Positions 1 to 9,425 of a stretch of DNA of 64,000 bases are shown here, piece after piece. A program made the position numbers and the translations under genes. Source of the DNA: Cadophora sp. MPI-SDFR-AT-0126 (taxonomy: Eukaryota; Ascomycota; Leotiomycetes; Helotiales; Ploettnerulaceae); contig JAGMVK010000004.1 of NCBI GenBank assembly GCA_020747065.1, forward strand, positions 372,001 to 436,000. Direction: 5' to 3'. The notes under the pieces were generated by a model, which was not told the origin of the DNA, made no database searches, and saw only the letters and a program-made list of their open reading frames with translations. How positions within the stretch are numbered: position 1 is the first letter of the stretch; each line of letters starts with the position of its first letter.

Positions 1-93
1 CAAAGAGCAACCAAAACCTTACCCCGCCATCAGGAGTCTGTCTGTCCGCCTTTATTTTGAGCAGACAACAGCTTGTCAACATCCAACAACAAA

Positions 94-1299
94 ATGGCGA
101 ACAACCCATTAAGTACGGAGAATATTCTGAAACATATGGCAGATGCCATTACTACGCACACCAAAGGCGATACTGGTTCCGATGTCAGTAGCTCACTCGA
201 TGCTATCGCACTCTTCTGCCATGCCTGTATGACAGCAGTTGGATTCCGAATTCTTGGATTTGGTGAAGGACAGAAGAATGGTAAGCTTCTGACCAACAGC
301 TCATCGCCAAAGCTAACATCAAAATAGAAGCAGAATTAGCAAAAATCGCTCCTCGTCTATCCGAAAAATGGAATGCTTCTGCTTCATCACATTCCTTCTT
401 ATACGCACACTCCCAATCTTCCATGGAATATGTCATCAAGGTTGATCGGCTGGGAGGTAAAATAGAGATCAGAGGGATTGGATTAGGTGACGAGAGGATC
501 AGTAGATTCGAAATCACAGCTAGGGATTACATCTCAAATTCCGCCCTCCCATTACGAATCACTCTTACAGCGGCCGGGGAAGAAGATAGATCAGATTTGG
601 AACAAAAACTGAAAGATCTCTTCATATCTCCCCATAGAATTCAAGGTCAGAAACTTCCTCTTTTTCCAGAAACGTCACTAATAACGTATAGACCTTGCTG
701 CCGAATTCAAGGCTACGATAATACAAAAGCTCATGCCGAATCTTCACAAAGAAGGGTATGAAGAGTCAGCTGCTGCTCAGGACGCCCATAATGAGAGAGA
801 AGAGGGCCGCGCTCGTAGACAGCCCCGTCAAGATCCTTTACGAGACCCAGGCCTTCCTGAACCGGCTCGTCCATATCCATTTGACGACCCTCTTGCCGCA
901 CCTCGACGCCCTCCTGTTCCAGCAGGCGATTTCCCACCTCCCGGATTCGACGATGAGTATGACCTCAACAGACCACTTCGAGGCATGGCACCGCAATTTC
1001 CCGGACCTGGAGCTCCGTTCGGAATTGGTCATGATGACCTGAACCCGCCAGGACTAGGACCTAATGATCCTCTCAGAGGAAGCTTTGTGGGTGGTGGACC
1101 GGGTGGCTTTGGAGGCGGCATGCATCCTACCTTTGATGACCCTTTGTTTGGAGGTCAAGGTCAGGGACGTGGCGGAAATGGTAGAGCCCCGCCAGGAGCG
1201 AGATATGATCCAGTTGGACCGGGCGATGGACCACAGAGAGGTGCTGGAGGAAGACCTCCTAATCCATTTGGTGGTTTTGGAAACAACGATTTTATTTAA
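94..1299 (+). CDS. Proteasome inhibitor/regulator PI31-like protein
   Basis: Exons 94-280, 328-645 and 692-1299 give 370 aa. The N-terminal half (residues about 10-160) reads as a PI31_Prot_N domain: a helical start, then a segment with YAHSQSSMEYVIKVDRL and GGKIEIRGIGLGDE, the family's conserved strand pair. The C-terminal half is Pro/Gly/Asp-rich with repeated DPL/DDPL motifs, as in the PI31 FP-binding C-terminal region. PI31 proteins bind the 20S proteasome and are linked to proteasome transport and assembly. The first ATG (94) follows an A-rich leader; both introns have clean donors and the second has the branch point CACTAATAAC before TATAG. The protein ends in DFI rather than the Hb-Y-X tail of animal PI31. 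It is convergent with the Maf gene. Family assignment is confident; function is by homology. Confidence 0.85.
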
Positions 1300-1589
1300 G
1301 CGAAGGGACGAAGGACTGTATTTTTATGGCATTATCGGATGACGGCGCATTTGGGCAGGCGTTGGGATTTTGAAGTAAAGAGCTCCCCGTCTTGTGTTCA
1401 CGGAACAGGAGAGGAAGATATGACACCTTCTCCTGGTTGACCAAAATCACACTTTAGACAGGATCGAAGGGTGTTAATGAAGGTGGGATTCTTTCTCACC
1501 CCAAAGCACGATCTTTATGTAGTATATCTATGCGTATTATACAAAAGCATTCTCATATTTTTCGAGACCCAAACCCAAAATCTAATCTA

Positions 1590-2502
1590 TCACTCCTCTT
1601 CCTCGTCCTCCCCACTCTCATCCCCTCCTTGATTCATCACCGCCCTCTCAATCAACCCCAACGTAACCCTCACCGGCAAGCCCACCACATTATCCCAACT
1701 CCCCTCGATCTTGTCCACCAACAAACTCCCCATGCCCTGTATCCCATACCCACCCGCCTTATCCACCCCCTCCCTCGTCCTAACATACGCCTCCACCAAC
1801 CCATCACTAACCTCACTCGCGAAATAAACCCTCGTCTCCTCGACAGCAGTCTCAAGATTATACCCGGGGAACTTCGCATCGTCCCTGGGCGCCAGCACCG
1901 CCACAGCCGTAAACACCTTGTGCACCTTCTGATCCCGCAGCATCTTCAGCATGCCGATATGTTCCTTCTCGTTGCGCGGCTTCTCCAGTATGCGGCCGGA
2001 GTTGGTGACGATCACGGTGTCGGCGGCGATGACGAGGGACGGGTCGGGGATCGAGGCGAGGCTGTTGTCGATGGCGACGCTGTAGACGTCGAGGCACTTT
2101 TGGACGGCGGTTTGGAGGACGTATTCGAATGGGGGGAGGGACTTGGAGAGGTTCTCGGGTTTGGTGGAGGGGAGGATCTCGAGGTTGGTGAGGCCGATCT
2201 GGTTTGCTGTTAGTCCACGTTCTTTGTTATGTATAATTGAATAGAGGAGCAGGAAATTGAATAGGTACAGTAGACAAGATCTGTTTCCTCCTTGGACTCG
2301 CAGATGCAAGTATCAATCTCTTGCCTGGAGTTCTCAATTGGTTCAGCACTGGGATGTCGAGGGGGAACGGGCCGCGCGGAAGAGGTGGTTTTCCCGAAGC
2401 AGCTGCTGGTCTGGATGGGAGAGTAGCGCCATGCTGAGCTGCGGCTGCGTCATAGGTTGGTGGTGCGTCACCTAGTGGTAATTTGATCTTGCCTTCTGAC
2501 AT
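1590..2502 (-). CDS. Maf-family nucleotide pyrophosphatase (Maf/HAM1-fold)
   Basis: Two exons, 2502-2269 and 2198-1590, separated by a 70-bp intron, give 280 aa. After a Pro-rich extension of about 60 residues comes the Maf signature LILASASPRRKQIL (phosphate/NTP-binding loop). Then follow the AADTVI segment with the catalytic Asp, ILEKPRNEKEH, and the C-terminal GYGIQGMGSLLV and GSWDNVVGLP blocks, in the family's normal order. Maf proteins hydrolyse non-canonical or methylated nucleoside triphosphates such as dTTP, UTP and modified pyrimidines. The intron was placed so that ILST joins IGLTNLEILPS, keeping the Maf motif in phase 0. The tail is acidic (ends in four Glu). It is a cytosolic house-cleaning enzyme by homology; the exact substrate cannot be read from the sequence. 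Confidence 0.88.
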
Positions 2503-2809
2503 TTTTTTGCAGTAAGAGGTGTTGTTGATAGAAGGTTGGTGATGCTGTGGCTGGAGCTGGAGCTTGACGCGGGGTCCTCGCTTGTGGAGAACCTTTATTA
2601 CCTATTCTGGAAGAGGGGCAATTGGTTCTTATCAAGTCCCGGGAACAGGGTGTTGAGAATGTGTTTGGATTGCTTAAAGGTGTATGACTAGGGCTTCATA
2701 AAGTTACTGTTTAGTCGATTCTTCATGTCTAGCCAAAGCTCTGCAAACTCGAATACTCCCAGAGCCCATGAGCTCCGAATGCAAGCCAGCCAAAATTGTC
2801 AAAGCCTTC

Positions 2810-3910
2810 TCACTTCCTATAAGCTCTAGCCTCGCGCCTCCACCAACCCTTGAAGTCCTGCGTAGCAATTGGAATTCCAATGTCCTTCAACGCCTTAGTC
2901 GACAGATGGCAATCGTATGGTCTCTGGACACTAGCATTCGGGTCATTGCCTTCAGTATTCGCAACCATGCCATCAAGAGGCAGACCCATGATCTCTGCAA
3001 AGATCTCACAGATCTCGTATTTGGTCATCTTGTCTTCAGAAGAGAACTGTAAGATCTTGGGGAGTGTGGTTCTGTCGTCTGTAGAGAGGTATTTGGTTGC
3101 TACATCTGGAAAGACTGTTAGGTAGAACATTGCTCTGATAACGAGGGTTATGACATACCTTGTAGAACCCTGCCAATATCTTCCGTGTTAGTAGGATATC
3201 TGATAGCCCAATGATCCATCTTAATGTTCGCTCCCTTCTCCTGAGCCTTCCAGACAGCATCCATGAGAACATTCACAGCGCTCTCACTCGGTGAGCTAGC
3301 CTCTCCATATAGAACAGGAACTCTCAGCACAATTCCCCATCCCTCTTTACCGGCCTTCTCATACTCAGCAAGTACGGCCTTCTCGCCCTCCCATTTCGTC
3401 TCTCCGTATAGATTGGGTGGATTCGGGGCGGCTGTAGCTTCGTATGGCGCATCGCCTTCAGTGCCTGGGAAGACGTAATCTGTCGAGATGTAGATGAGAA
3501 GGATGGAACGGGCAGCGCAGAGACGGGCTAGAGAGGCGGATGCTTGGACATTGAGAGCGCGTGTGCCCTCGGGGTCACTGTCGCATTTATCTGGGAAGCG
3601 GTTCGCAGCACCTGGATGTGTCAGCTATGGTTGCAGCGACTGCTGGAAGACTCACAGTGGACTACAACTTGAGGTCTTCAGCTCCTGCTGGTTAGAGATG
3701 GCTTTTGAATGGTGAGAGTGGCACAAACTTGACTTGTTCAAGGGTTGTCGCAACGTCTGCCTCGGAGCCTAGGTCGAGCTTCAAGATCGTAGGTGGACTG
3801 GCGCGTGTGAACCCTGTGCCCTTTACTTCCCAGCCTGCTGCATCGAAGCCTTTGACTACTTGTCTGCCTAGCAGACCCGTTGCGCCGGTTACGAGGGCTG
3901 TTCTGGCCAT
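2810..3910 (-). CDS. MAT2B/RmlD-like NAD(P)-dependent reductase (methionine adenosyltransferase regulatory-subunit-like)
   Basis: Four exons, 3910-3729, 3675-3656, 3611-3159 and 3105-2810, give 316 aa; the second exon is only 20 nt. The product starts MARTALVTGATGLLG with a Rossmann GxxGxxG nucleotide-binding loop. It continues with VKPQVVVHCAANRFPD, a STDYVFPG motif, YGETKWEGEK (the YxxxK of extended short-chain reductases) and RVPVLYGE, then MDHWAIRYPTNTEDI. This order matches the RmlD_sub_bind family and most closely the animal MAT2B subunit and its fungal relatives. RmlD enzymes reduce dTDP-4-keto-sugars, while MAT2B regulates S-adenosylmethionine synthetase. Which role applies here is an inference. 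Splice sites were chosen to keep VHC-AANRFP and RVLQ-DVATKYLS continuous. The downstream 3' end is close to the start of the Maf gene. Confidence 0.85.
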
Positions 3911-4773
3911 GGTGTCGATGGTGATGGTTGGCAATAAATCGCGGGAGCTGCAAACGAGAGGAGCAAAGTTGCCAGCTTGTATTATGACATAGCTACAATT
4001 GACAGCCTCGACGCGTGCTATCGACGACAGAAATATGTGGCCGGTTTGGGTAATATGTACTATAAAGTGTGTAGTTAACTCGAAGTAACCTGGATTCGAG
4101 AGTATTTTGTTTATGTTCACGCCATTGTACTGTACTAAAAGATGAATAAATTTCTTGCCAAAGATGAAGCTATTATTTTTAAAATTATTCCAAAGACCGA
4201 ATATGATTTCCATTGTTATGTACCGTAGAAATATTCTTGTACTTTGAGTTTGGTGTTCTGCACATTCCTGAGTCGGCCATGTACTTCCGTTGTACCTTGA
4301 GAGTCGGTCGGGTCACATTGGAGAAATGTCCAACCAACAAGCAAATATTCAAGTTATTCCATGATTTGTTATAACCTTTAGATGTAGCTTTCCTGATATT
4401 CCTTCCATTTCTATTCAGTCCCACTCCTTAGCCTGCCGCCAGCATTTCTTCTTCACGACCATCCACACGGAACAGTTCGCAACGAAAAAAATAGATCTCC
4501 TTCGAGAATTTTGTGTACAAAAATTCCTCAGCTGGTCGAAACCATCTGAGAGCGGTCATGGTTATAGTTTTCAACTCTATTTGATCATCAAGTCAGCTAT
4601 TGTTCATTCTTAATTGTCTCAAAAGCAGTTTCGGTGTCCCGAGAGCCGTCTCGGGGACAATCAACTCCAAAGACAAAACAATTTTAAAGAAAACTGGGAT
4701 ATCCTACAGCAAAAACGCGATCTCGGACGAATCCTCACTGATACGCGTAAAACCTATCAGTCGTTAGCAAGTT

Positions 4774-4803
4774 GAGGTTGTGTCGAGGTTGTGGTGAGGT
4801 TGC
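4774..4803 (+). repeat. Short tandem repeat, 11-bp unit
   Basis: Nearly three copies of a unit starting GAGGTTG (GAGGTTGTGTC, GAGGTTGTGGT, GAGGTTGC) lie directly after one another. It may simply be low-complexity sequence. Confidence 0.6.
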
Positions 4804-5062
4804 TTACCCATGCACTAAGATGAAGAAGAAAATCGCAGAGTTGCGGCTGTGGTGCAGACTTTATAATTTTTCCAGCGGCTCGCTTGCTTAGATCGGCGCT
4901 AGTCAAGTAAAGCTTGGCATGTTTGACTGGCATGCAAACATAGTGTGCGCCATTCCTGTGACAGGGTGAGAGAGCTCAAAGTGATTGCAAGCGAAGAATC
5001 CAAAAAAAAGGTTTCCATGTTGGACGGAATTAAGTAAGAGTGAATTAGGTGGATTACAAAGT

Positions 5063-5181
5063 CCAAAATTGTTTAATGACATCCGAACTGGAAGATGGAC
5101 TGAGCATTTTGAAAGTACTAGGGAGTTGTGGGTAGTTTGGAATTACAATGATACGAATTGTTGTGGATTGAGCAATGTGAT
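5063..5181 (+). repeat. Diverged dispersed repeat, copy A
   Basis: Starts CCAAAAT and shares with copy B at 7447 the blocks GGAAGATGGA, TTTTGAAAGTACTAGGG, ACAATG-ACGAA and GGATTGAGCA in the same order and spacing, with many point differences between. The family is unknown. Confidence 0.6.
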
Positions 5182-6956
5182 GCTCGCTCTAGAAGGACAT
5201 TTATCACGTATGATAACGCCCTCACATATCAAGGGGAGTCATTATGGGAAGATATCATCAAGAGTTTCTTAGAATTAGCAACACGCTACGAAAGGGTGAA
5301 AGGGGTAATACAGGGGGAGCTGGAGCTGATCCCGCTTGGACTCGCTTCAGCTCGCTTAGTCGGATGCCTGAAAATTGGTGTGTCTTAAAATCCACACCGT
5401 GGGAGGTCGATTCTGGGCCGCACCAAAACTCGAATTTTCATGAAGACGATAGATGTAAAATTAATATGTAAACTCAGGAGTATTATCAGATAGTAAAACA
5501 CTGTTCAATGGTCTAATTGAAAGTAAAATGCTTTTGCAGTTATGGAGTTAATAACACTTTATCACTTGGAGTGTTCGTTGTTTTGGTAGTGGCCTGTGCT
5601 CTAAAATCGGGCATTTCCCGCTAGGTGGCTGATTGACACTAACCCTCAACTCAGTTGCAACTTGAATTACCTTCGTACATCTAACTGATTAATCTCAAAA
5701 CATGATGCATCAAATCTATGGCCATTATTGAGTAGATTTCTAAGCTTTCTACTGGTTTCTAAGTCTTTGGGGTTGAGAAATAACGTGCTGTTCATCTTAG
5801 ATTTGGTGCTCTCGTTTGTCAAAATCGATCGGCTTTCTCTCCGATGGAGAGACTCCATATGCTTAGCCGTCACAGTTTGATAAGTTAACTAAGAGGGGAA
5901 TTAATTGAGATTTGTTTACATTACCCTGATAACACTAATAAACAATGCAGTGAAATTAATCCTTGATCCTGAGTAGTGATGTGTGGAAAGCAACAGTATT
6001 TCTGCTTCTGCTTCAATTGCCTAGTGTCCCAATGTTCATACTGGTGTGAGCACATTAAAATGGGCCGAGTAAACCACCATGGAATTCAATTATCTACCTC
6101 ATGGTATGATATATTCGCATGAAGTAAACCCGACATATATGACTCAGTACTACTGCTGATTCTCACTGGACGGTCCTGTCATCGTAGTTCAATGTCCTCG
6201 TATCGCCTTGGTACTTTCATACCCCCCTGTCCTTCGTTCACAACTTCTGAGCCTATGGTTATCGGATTTCGATGACAATGCAGCATGTACATATATGGAC
6301 AAAAGTTTTCAATGTCTTCTATTATTTGGAGTACAATTCTCACCATTCGGTATCTCTACCGTGACCCTCGGGATGCTTGAAGTGTTGAGTTGAATCCCAT
6401 CACTCTCCCATATACACGACCTAAGCGTATGACCAAGTCGGAATTTGAAGATCCAGAACAGTGCTGCTACTCCATAGAAAGATATCAAGGAAACTTCAAA
6501 GAGAGATGACACAACTCAGTCTCGACAGAATTTCCCCAGACCCTCCAATATCTCTTCCGCACATCCGGGGTCCAAATGAGCTGGCCTGAACTCACGACAT
6601 ACGGGACATACCTCTCCATAAACAAAGTACATACTTCGCTAATAGTACTAAGAGAAATAGGATCTTAGTCGGCCCACAAGAAAAGTAAAAGAGTCGACAG
6701 AAATTCGGTCTGAAACTACATTGATCTGAGGATTTGCAAGCGATGATTAAAAGGCAGCAGGCTAGTGAGATCAATCCACAGATAAAACCAGGATCTGAAA
6801 ATCCTCTTTGGAATCCTTCTCCCCTGCGAGGCAGGTGACAGCAATATCCACCGGAAGAGATATTCGATGCAATGTTAAGTCCTCAGAGTCTATCAGTACA
6901 TAAGTTCCTACTCTTGAGATTCCGACCCATGAAGTCATTTGACGGTTTTGGAACTT

Positions 6957-7050
6957 GTGAATGAGATTCGCCTATTTTAACTCCTCCTGCATTCGACCGT
7001 GCCAACCTTTGTTTTGATTCTTCGCTTGCATTCATTTCGCCCTCTTCACT
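6957..7050 (+). repeat. Local diverged duplication, copy 1
   Basis: Shares with the segment at 7145-7245 the ordered blocks GTGAATGA, TTCRCCTA, CCTCCTGC, TGTTTTGATTCT and TTGCATTCA. It is an imperfect direct duplication about 190 bp apart. Confidence 0.5.
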
Positions 7051-7144
7051 GAATTAGCAGCAGAAATAGCATTGGCAAACATATATTACTACTCCAAATC
7101 AGCACCAGTTTCATTTCAATTATCGATTGGTAATACCAGGCTTC

Positions 7145-7245
7145 TGTGAATGAACTTCACCTAATCACCTCCTGCTCAACTTGTTGGATTGCACCTTAGC
7201 AACATTCCTCTGTTTTGATTCTATGTTTGCATTCACCCTGAGCTA
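7145..7245 (+). repeat. Local diverged duplication, copy 2
   Basis: Second member of the direct duplication described at 6957-7050. The same ordered blocks are present with small indels. Confidence 0.5.
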
Positions 7246-7414
7246 ATGTGACTGATGGGTATCAGGACTTGCAAGGTCTGGAAGGCTGGAAGTTATGAGA
7301 GCACCAATCCTAGACTCTATTTGCCTCTTATCCCTGACGCTGAACTGCTTTGGCCAGATTGTGCAATAGTCAGGAACAAATGTTCTGAAATGATGATAGT
7401 ACTTTAGATATAGA

Positions 7415-7416
<2 letters not shown>

Positions 7417-7446
<30 letters not shown>
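7417..7446 (+). repeat. Poly(T) tract of 30 nt
   Basis: An uninterrupted run of 30 T directly abuts the start (CCAAAAT) of repeat copy B. Read on the minus strand this would be a poly(A) tail at the end of the repeat, as left by target-primed retrotransposition; slippage is an alternative. Confidence 0.9.
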
Positions 7447-7565
7447 CCAAAATCGGAGTTTCTGGAAGATGGAATGTGGGTTTTGAAAGTACTAGGGCGA
7501 CATGAGCACGTCGAAACTACAATGGCACGAACTGCTAAGGGATTGAGCAGTGCTAAGTTGTGGAT
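7447..7565 (+). repeat. Diverged dispersed repeat, copy B
   Basis: Matches copy A at 5063-5181 over about 115 bp. The left boundary (CCAAAAT) coincides exactly with the end of the poly(T) run, which suggests it is a real element end. Confidence 0.6.
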
Positions 7566-7817
7566 ATCTGATTAGCAGAATGTATGAATGAAACCACGAT
7601 AAAGAAGAAATAGATTCTCTGCTTGCTTAAACATTTCCGATTTGAATGTCCTCACACTGTCATGGACATCGGTACATGAGGCACTGGAAATCCGAACAGC
7701 AGCAGAAATTCACGGCCCACTGGCATATCACCACTGTAATTTAAGCCCGGTCTCAGTTCAACTTCTAGTATTGGCAAGAAGAGGAAATAGTTATACAATT
7801 CAAGGGATTCGACTCCC

Positions 7818-8987
7818 TCACACCTTCCAGACCTTCCAAGTCCTGATACCCATTTGTCCAATGAGTCCCCCAAGCTGACCCTGCCCTTCCTTCCCACCCT
7901 CCCATCTCTTCGGACCTGCTATATAATCGATAAATCCCTCCGGTCCAGACACAAACAACAGTTTCGAATCAATCCTCTCATGCCTCGCACCAAATTTGAC
8001 TTCCGAACTTGTCTTTGTAAGACTTGAAATCCTGTTCTGATCCAAGAATTTCCCTTCCTCATCCACAAGATAATCTACCGATAATTGACCTGGGTATTTC
8101 TGCTGCAACGTTTCCAACTCTTGTACAATCCGTCCAGTCTTCCTCGCTTCCCATGCATTTGGGTTGCTAATATCTGCACCACCCTCACAGTCGGCTCTCT
8201 TCCTGTTCGCCCATACGATATGCATCTTAGGCTTTCCAACATCTGTATGTCGCCCTTCAAATAAAGTATATGCCACCTGTAGCGCTGGAGCGATTCCAGT
8301 TCCGCCAGCTAGGAATACAACATTCATCACTGTCTCCGGAAGGCTGAATTCCTCATGCGGACCCCGCAGATGTATTTGTGATCCTACACCCAATGTATGC
8401 AGGTATCCCGAAACCTCACCCTTATGTTCCTTCCTGATCAAGAGCCTCAGGTCACCCTTCGGATCCCCTTTATTTGGCGGTAGAGGTGTGTATGATCTCG
8501 CAATCTGCAGCTGAGGTTGCTTGATCTCTACAGACCAAGTTCCCTTCTCCCATGATTCTTGATACGGATCGGAAACGAGTTTCCGCGGTCGGTTGATGAG
8601 AGTTTGGGGGCGCAGTGTGAGGATTATGCTGGTTGGGGAGACTTCTTCTCTCTTGACTATTGTGAAAGGTGTGAAACGTGGAGGGTCGAAGATCTTTGTG
8701 CTGGATCTGGAATCTGGGTTCGATATGTAGTAGAAGGTGGCGGCGAGACCGAAAGCTATGGCAAGTGTCGCTACAATGCGCTTTCTACCTCTTGTACTGC
8801 CCTTTGGCTTCTCTGTTGCCACCAGTGAGAGCCTTTGCTTGTTTTGTGAACATCGACCTGCAGTCGCGGATAATTGTCGCCGGCATTGTGGAAGTTTGGG
8901 AATTTGCGAAGCTCGAAATTGTCGATAGAATGCTAGATTTATACTGACAGGTCGTAAACATAGTCTGCTGAGTGGTGGAGGTTTCAT
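7818..8987 (-). CDS. Mitochondrial FAD oxidoreductase, Cyc2-like (cytochrome c heme-attachment factor)
   Basis: Single exon of 389 aa. The N-terminus is Arg-rich and lacks acidic residues for about 70 residues, a likely mitochondrial presequence, followed by a transmembrane segment near residues 71-87 (IVATLAIAFGLAATFYYI). The rest is a ferredoxin-reductase fold: an FAD-binding barrel with ARSYTPLPP (the RxYS/T flavin motif), then an NAD-binding half with VVFLAGGTGIAPALQVAY and the end motif LFVSGPEGFIDYIAGPK. Layout and the last motif match fungal Cyc2-type proteins, inner-membrane flavoproteins facing the intermembrane space that assist heme ligation to cytochrome c. A generic cytochrome-b5-reductase-like role is the alternative. 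It is divergent from the phosphoglycerate dehydrogenase gene with 438 bp between the starts. Confidence 0.8.
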   Translation of the reverse strand: MKPPPLSRLCLRPVSINLAFYRQFRASQIPKLPQCRRQLSATAGRCSQNKQRLSLVATEKPKGSTRGRKRIVATLAIAFGLAATFYYISNPDSRSSTKIFDPPRFTPFTIVKREEVSPTSIILTLRPQTLINRPRKLVSDPYQESWEKGTWSVEIKQPQLQIARSYTPLPPNKGDPKGDLRLLIRKEHKGEVSGYLHTLGVGSQIHLRGPHEEFSLPETVMNVVFLAGGTGIAPALQVAYTLFEGRHTDVGKPKMHIVWANRKRADCEGGADISNPNAWEARKTGRIVQELETLQQKYPGQLSVDYLVDEEGKFLDQNRISSLTKTSSEVKFGARHERIDSKLLFVSGPEGFIDYIAGPKRWEGGKEGQGQLGGLIGQMGIRTWKVWKV

Positions 8988-9116
8988 CGTTGAGATTGTG
9001 TTGACTTGATTGAAAAGTTAATGTCGCATTGATGATCCGCATCCGCTGGGCAGAAACTAGAAATCGCCCCCTGGATATGCTTGGGGCGGTGAGTTTAGTG
9101 GAAGGACCCCTGCCAT

Positions 9117-9158
9117 AACACCCCGCCAGAAACGCGTTTCAGGGCGTAGTGGGGTGTT
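9117..9158. promoter_or_regulatory. Imperfect 42-bp palindrome in a divergent promoter
   Basis: Outer arms AACACCCC (9117-9124) and GGGGTGTT (9151-9158) enclose a second pair CGCC/GGGCG and a perfect 12-bp core GAAACGCGTTTC (9129-9140) that contains the MluI-box ACGCGT. It lies between the Cyc2-like gene (-) and phosphoglycerate dehydrogenase (+), so it could serve either. A regulatory role is inferred. Confidence 0.5.
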
Positions 9159-9281
9159 CTGGTTCCTGCAAGGCTGAAAAAATGTGAAAATTCTATCTGA
9201 CGACATCGGCCCAGTGGTGTCAGTCAGTCAATCAAAAACTCTCCGAGAACCTGCCCACCCGCCCAGGTGATTGCCCGAATC

Positions 9282-9288
9282 TGAGTCA
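9282..9288 (+). promoter_or_regulatory. TGAGTCA element, Gcn4/CPC1-type
   Basis: An exact TGAGTCA, the consensus of the fungal cross-pathway (general amino-acid) control activator, lies 138 bp upstream of the phosphoglycerate dehydrogenase ATG. A matching element sits before homoserine kinase. Confidence 0.55.
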
Positions 9289-9297
9289 CGACTTCGA

Positions 9298-9400
9298 CCT
9301 CTTTCTTCTAAGTCAAATCCCGCTTCCCTTTTACTCCGTTCTCTTTTCTTCTTCTTCCTCTCTTCACTTGTCTTTTTCCTGTTCCACAAACATCAAATTC
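9298..9400 (+). promoter_or_regulatory. Pyrimidine-rich leader/promoter tract
   Basis: A run dominated by C and T (TTCTTCTTCCTCTCTTC and similar) immediately precedes the phosphoglycerate dehydrogenase start. Such CT tracts mark core promoters and transcript starts of highly expressed fungal genes. The role is inferred. Confidence 0.35.
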
Positions 9401-9425
9401 TCAAAACAAATCCATTCTTTCGACA

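Larger units (their letters stand above)
3911..7817. other. Gene-free block with diverged repeats
   Basis: About 3.9 kb with only short, unrecognised open frames (longest 95 codons at 4985-5272). No protein family could be recognised in any frame. It holds a dispersed diverged repeat (5063-5181 and 7447-7565), a local duplication (6957-7050 and 7145-7245), a poly(T) run and a short 11-bp tandem repeat. This looks like decayed mobile-element DNA, possibly altered by repeat-induced point mutation, but no intact transposon gene is visible. Confidence 0.6.

Noticed and set aside
1530..2213. Long + strand open frame (227 codons) opposite the Maf gene
   Set aside because: It is the antisense of a well-supported Maf coding exon, with His/Pro/Arg-rich composition typical of shadow frames.
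5158..5388. Open frame containing WEDIIKSFLELATRYERVKG
   Set aside because: Looks protein-like but stands alone without start, domain or splice context; it partly overlaps the dispersed repeat.
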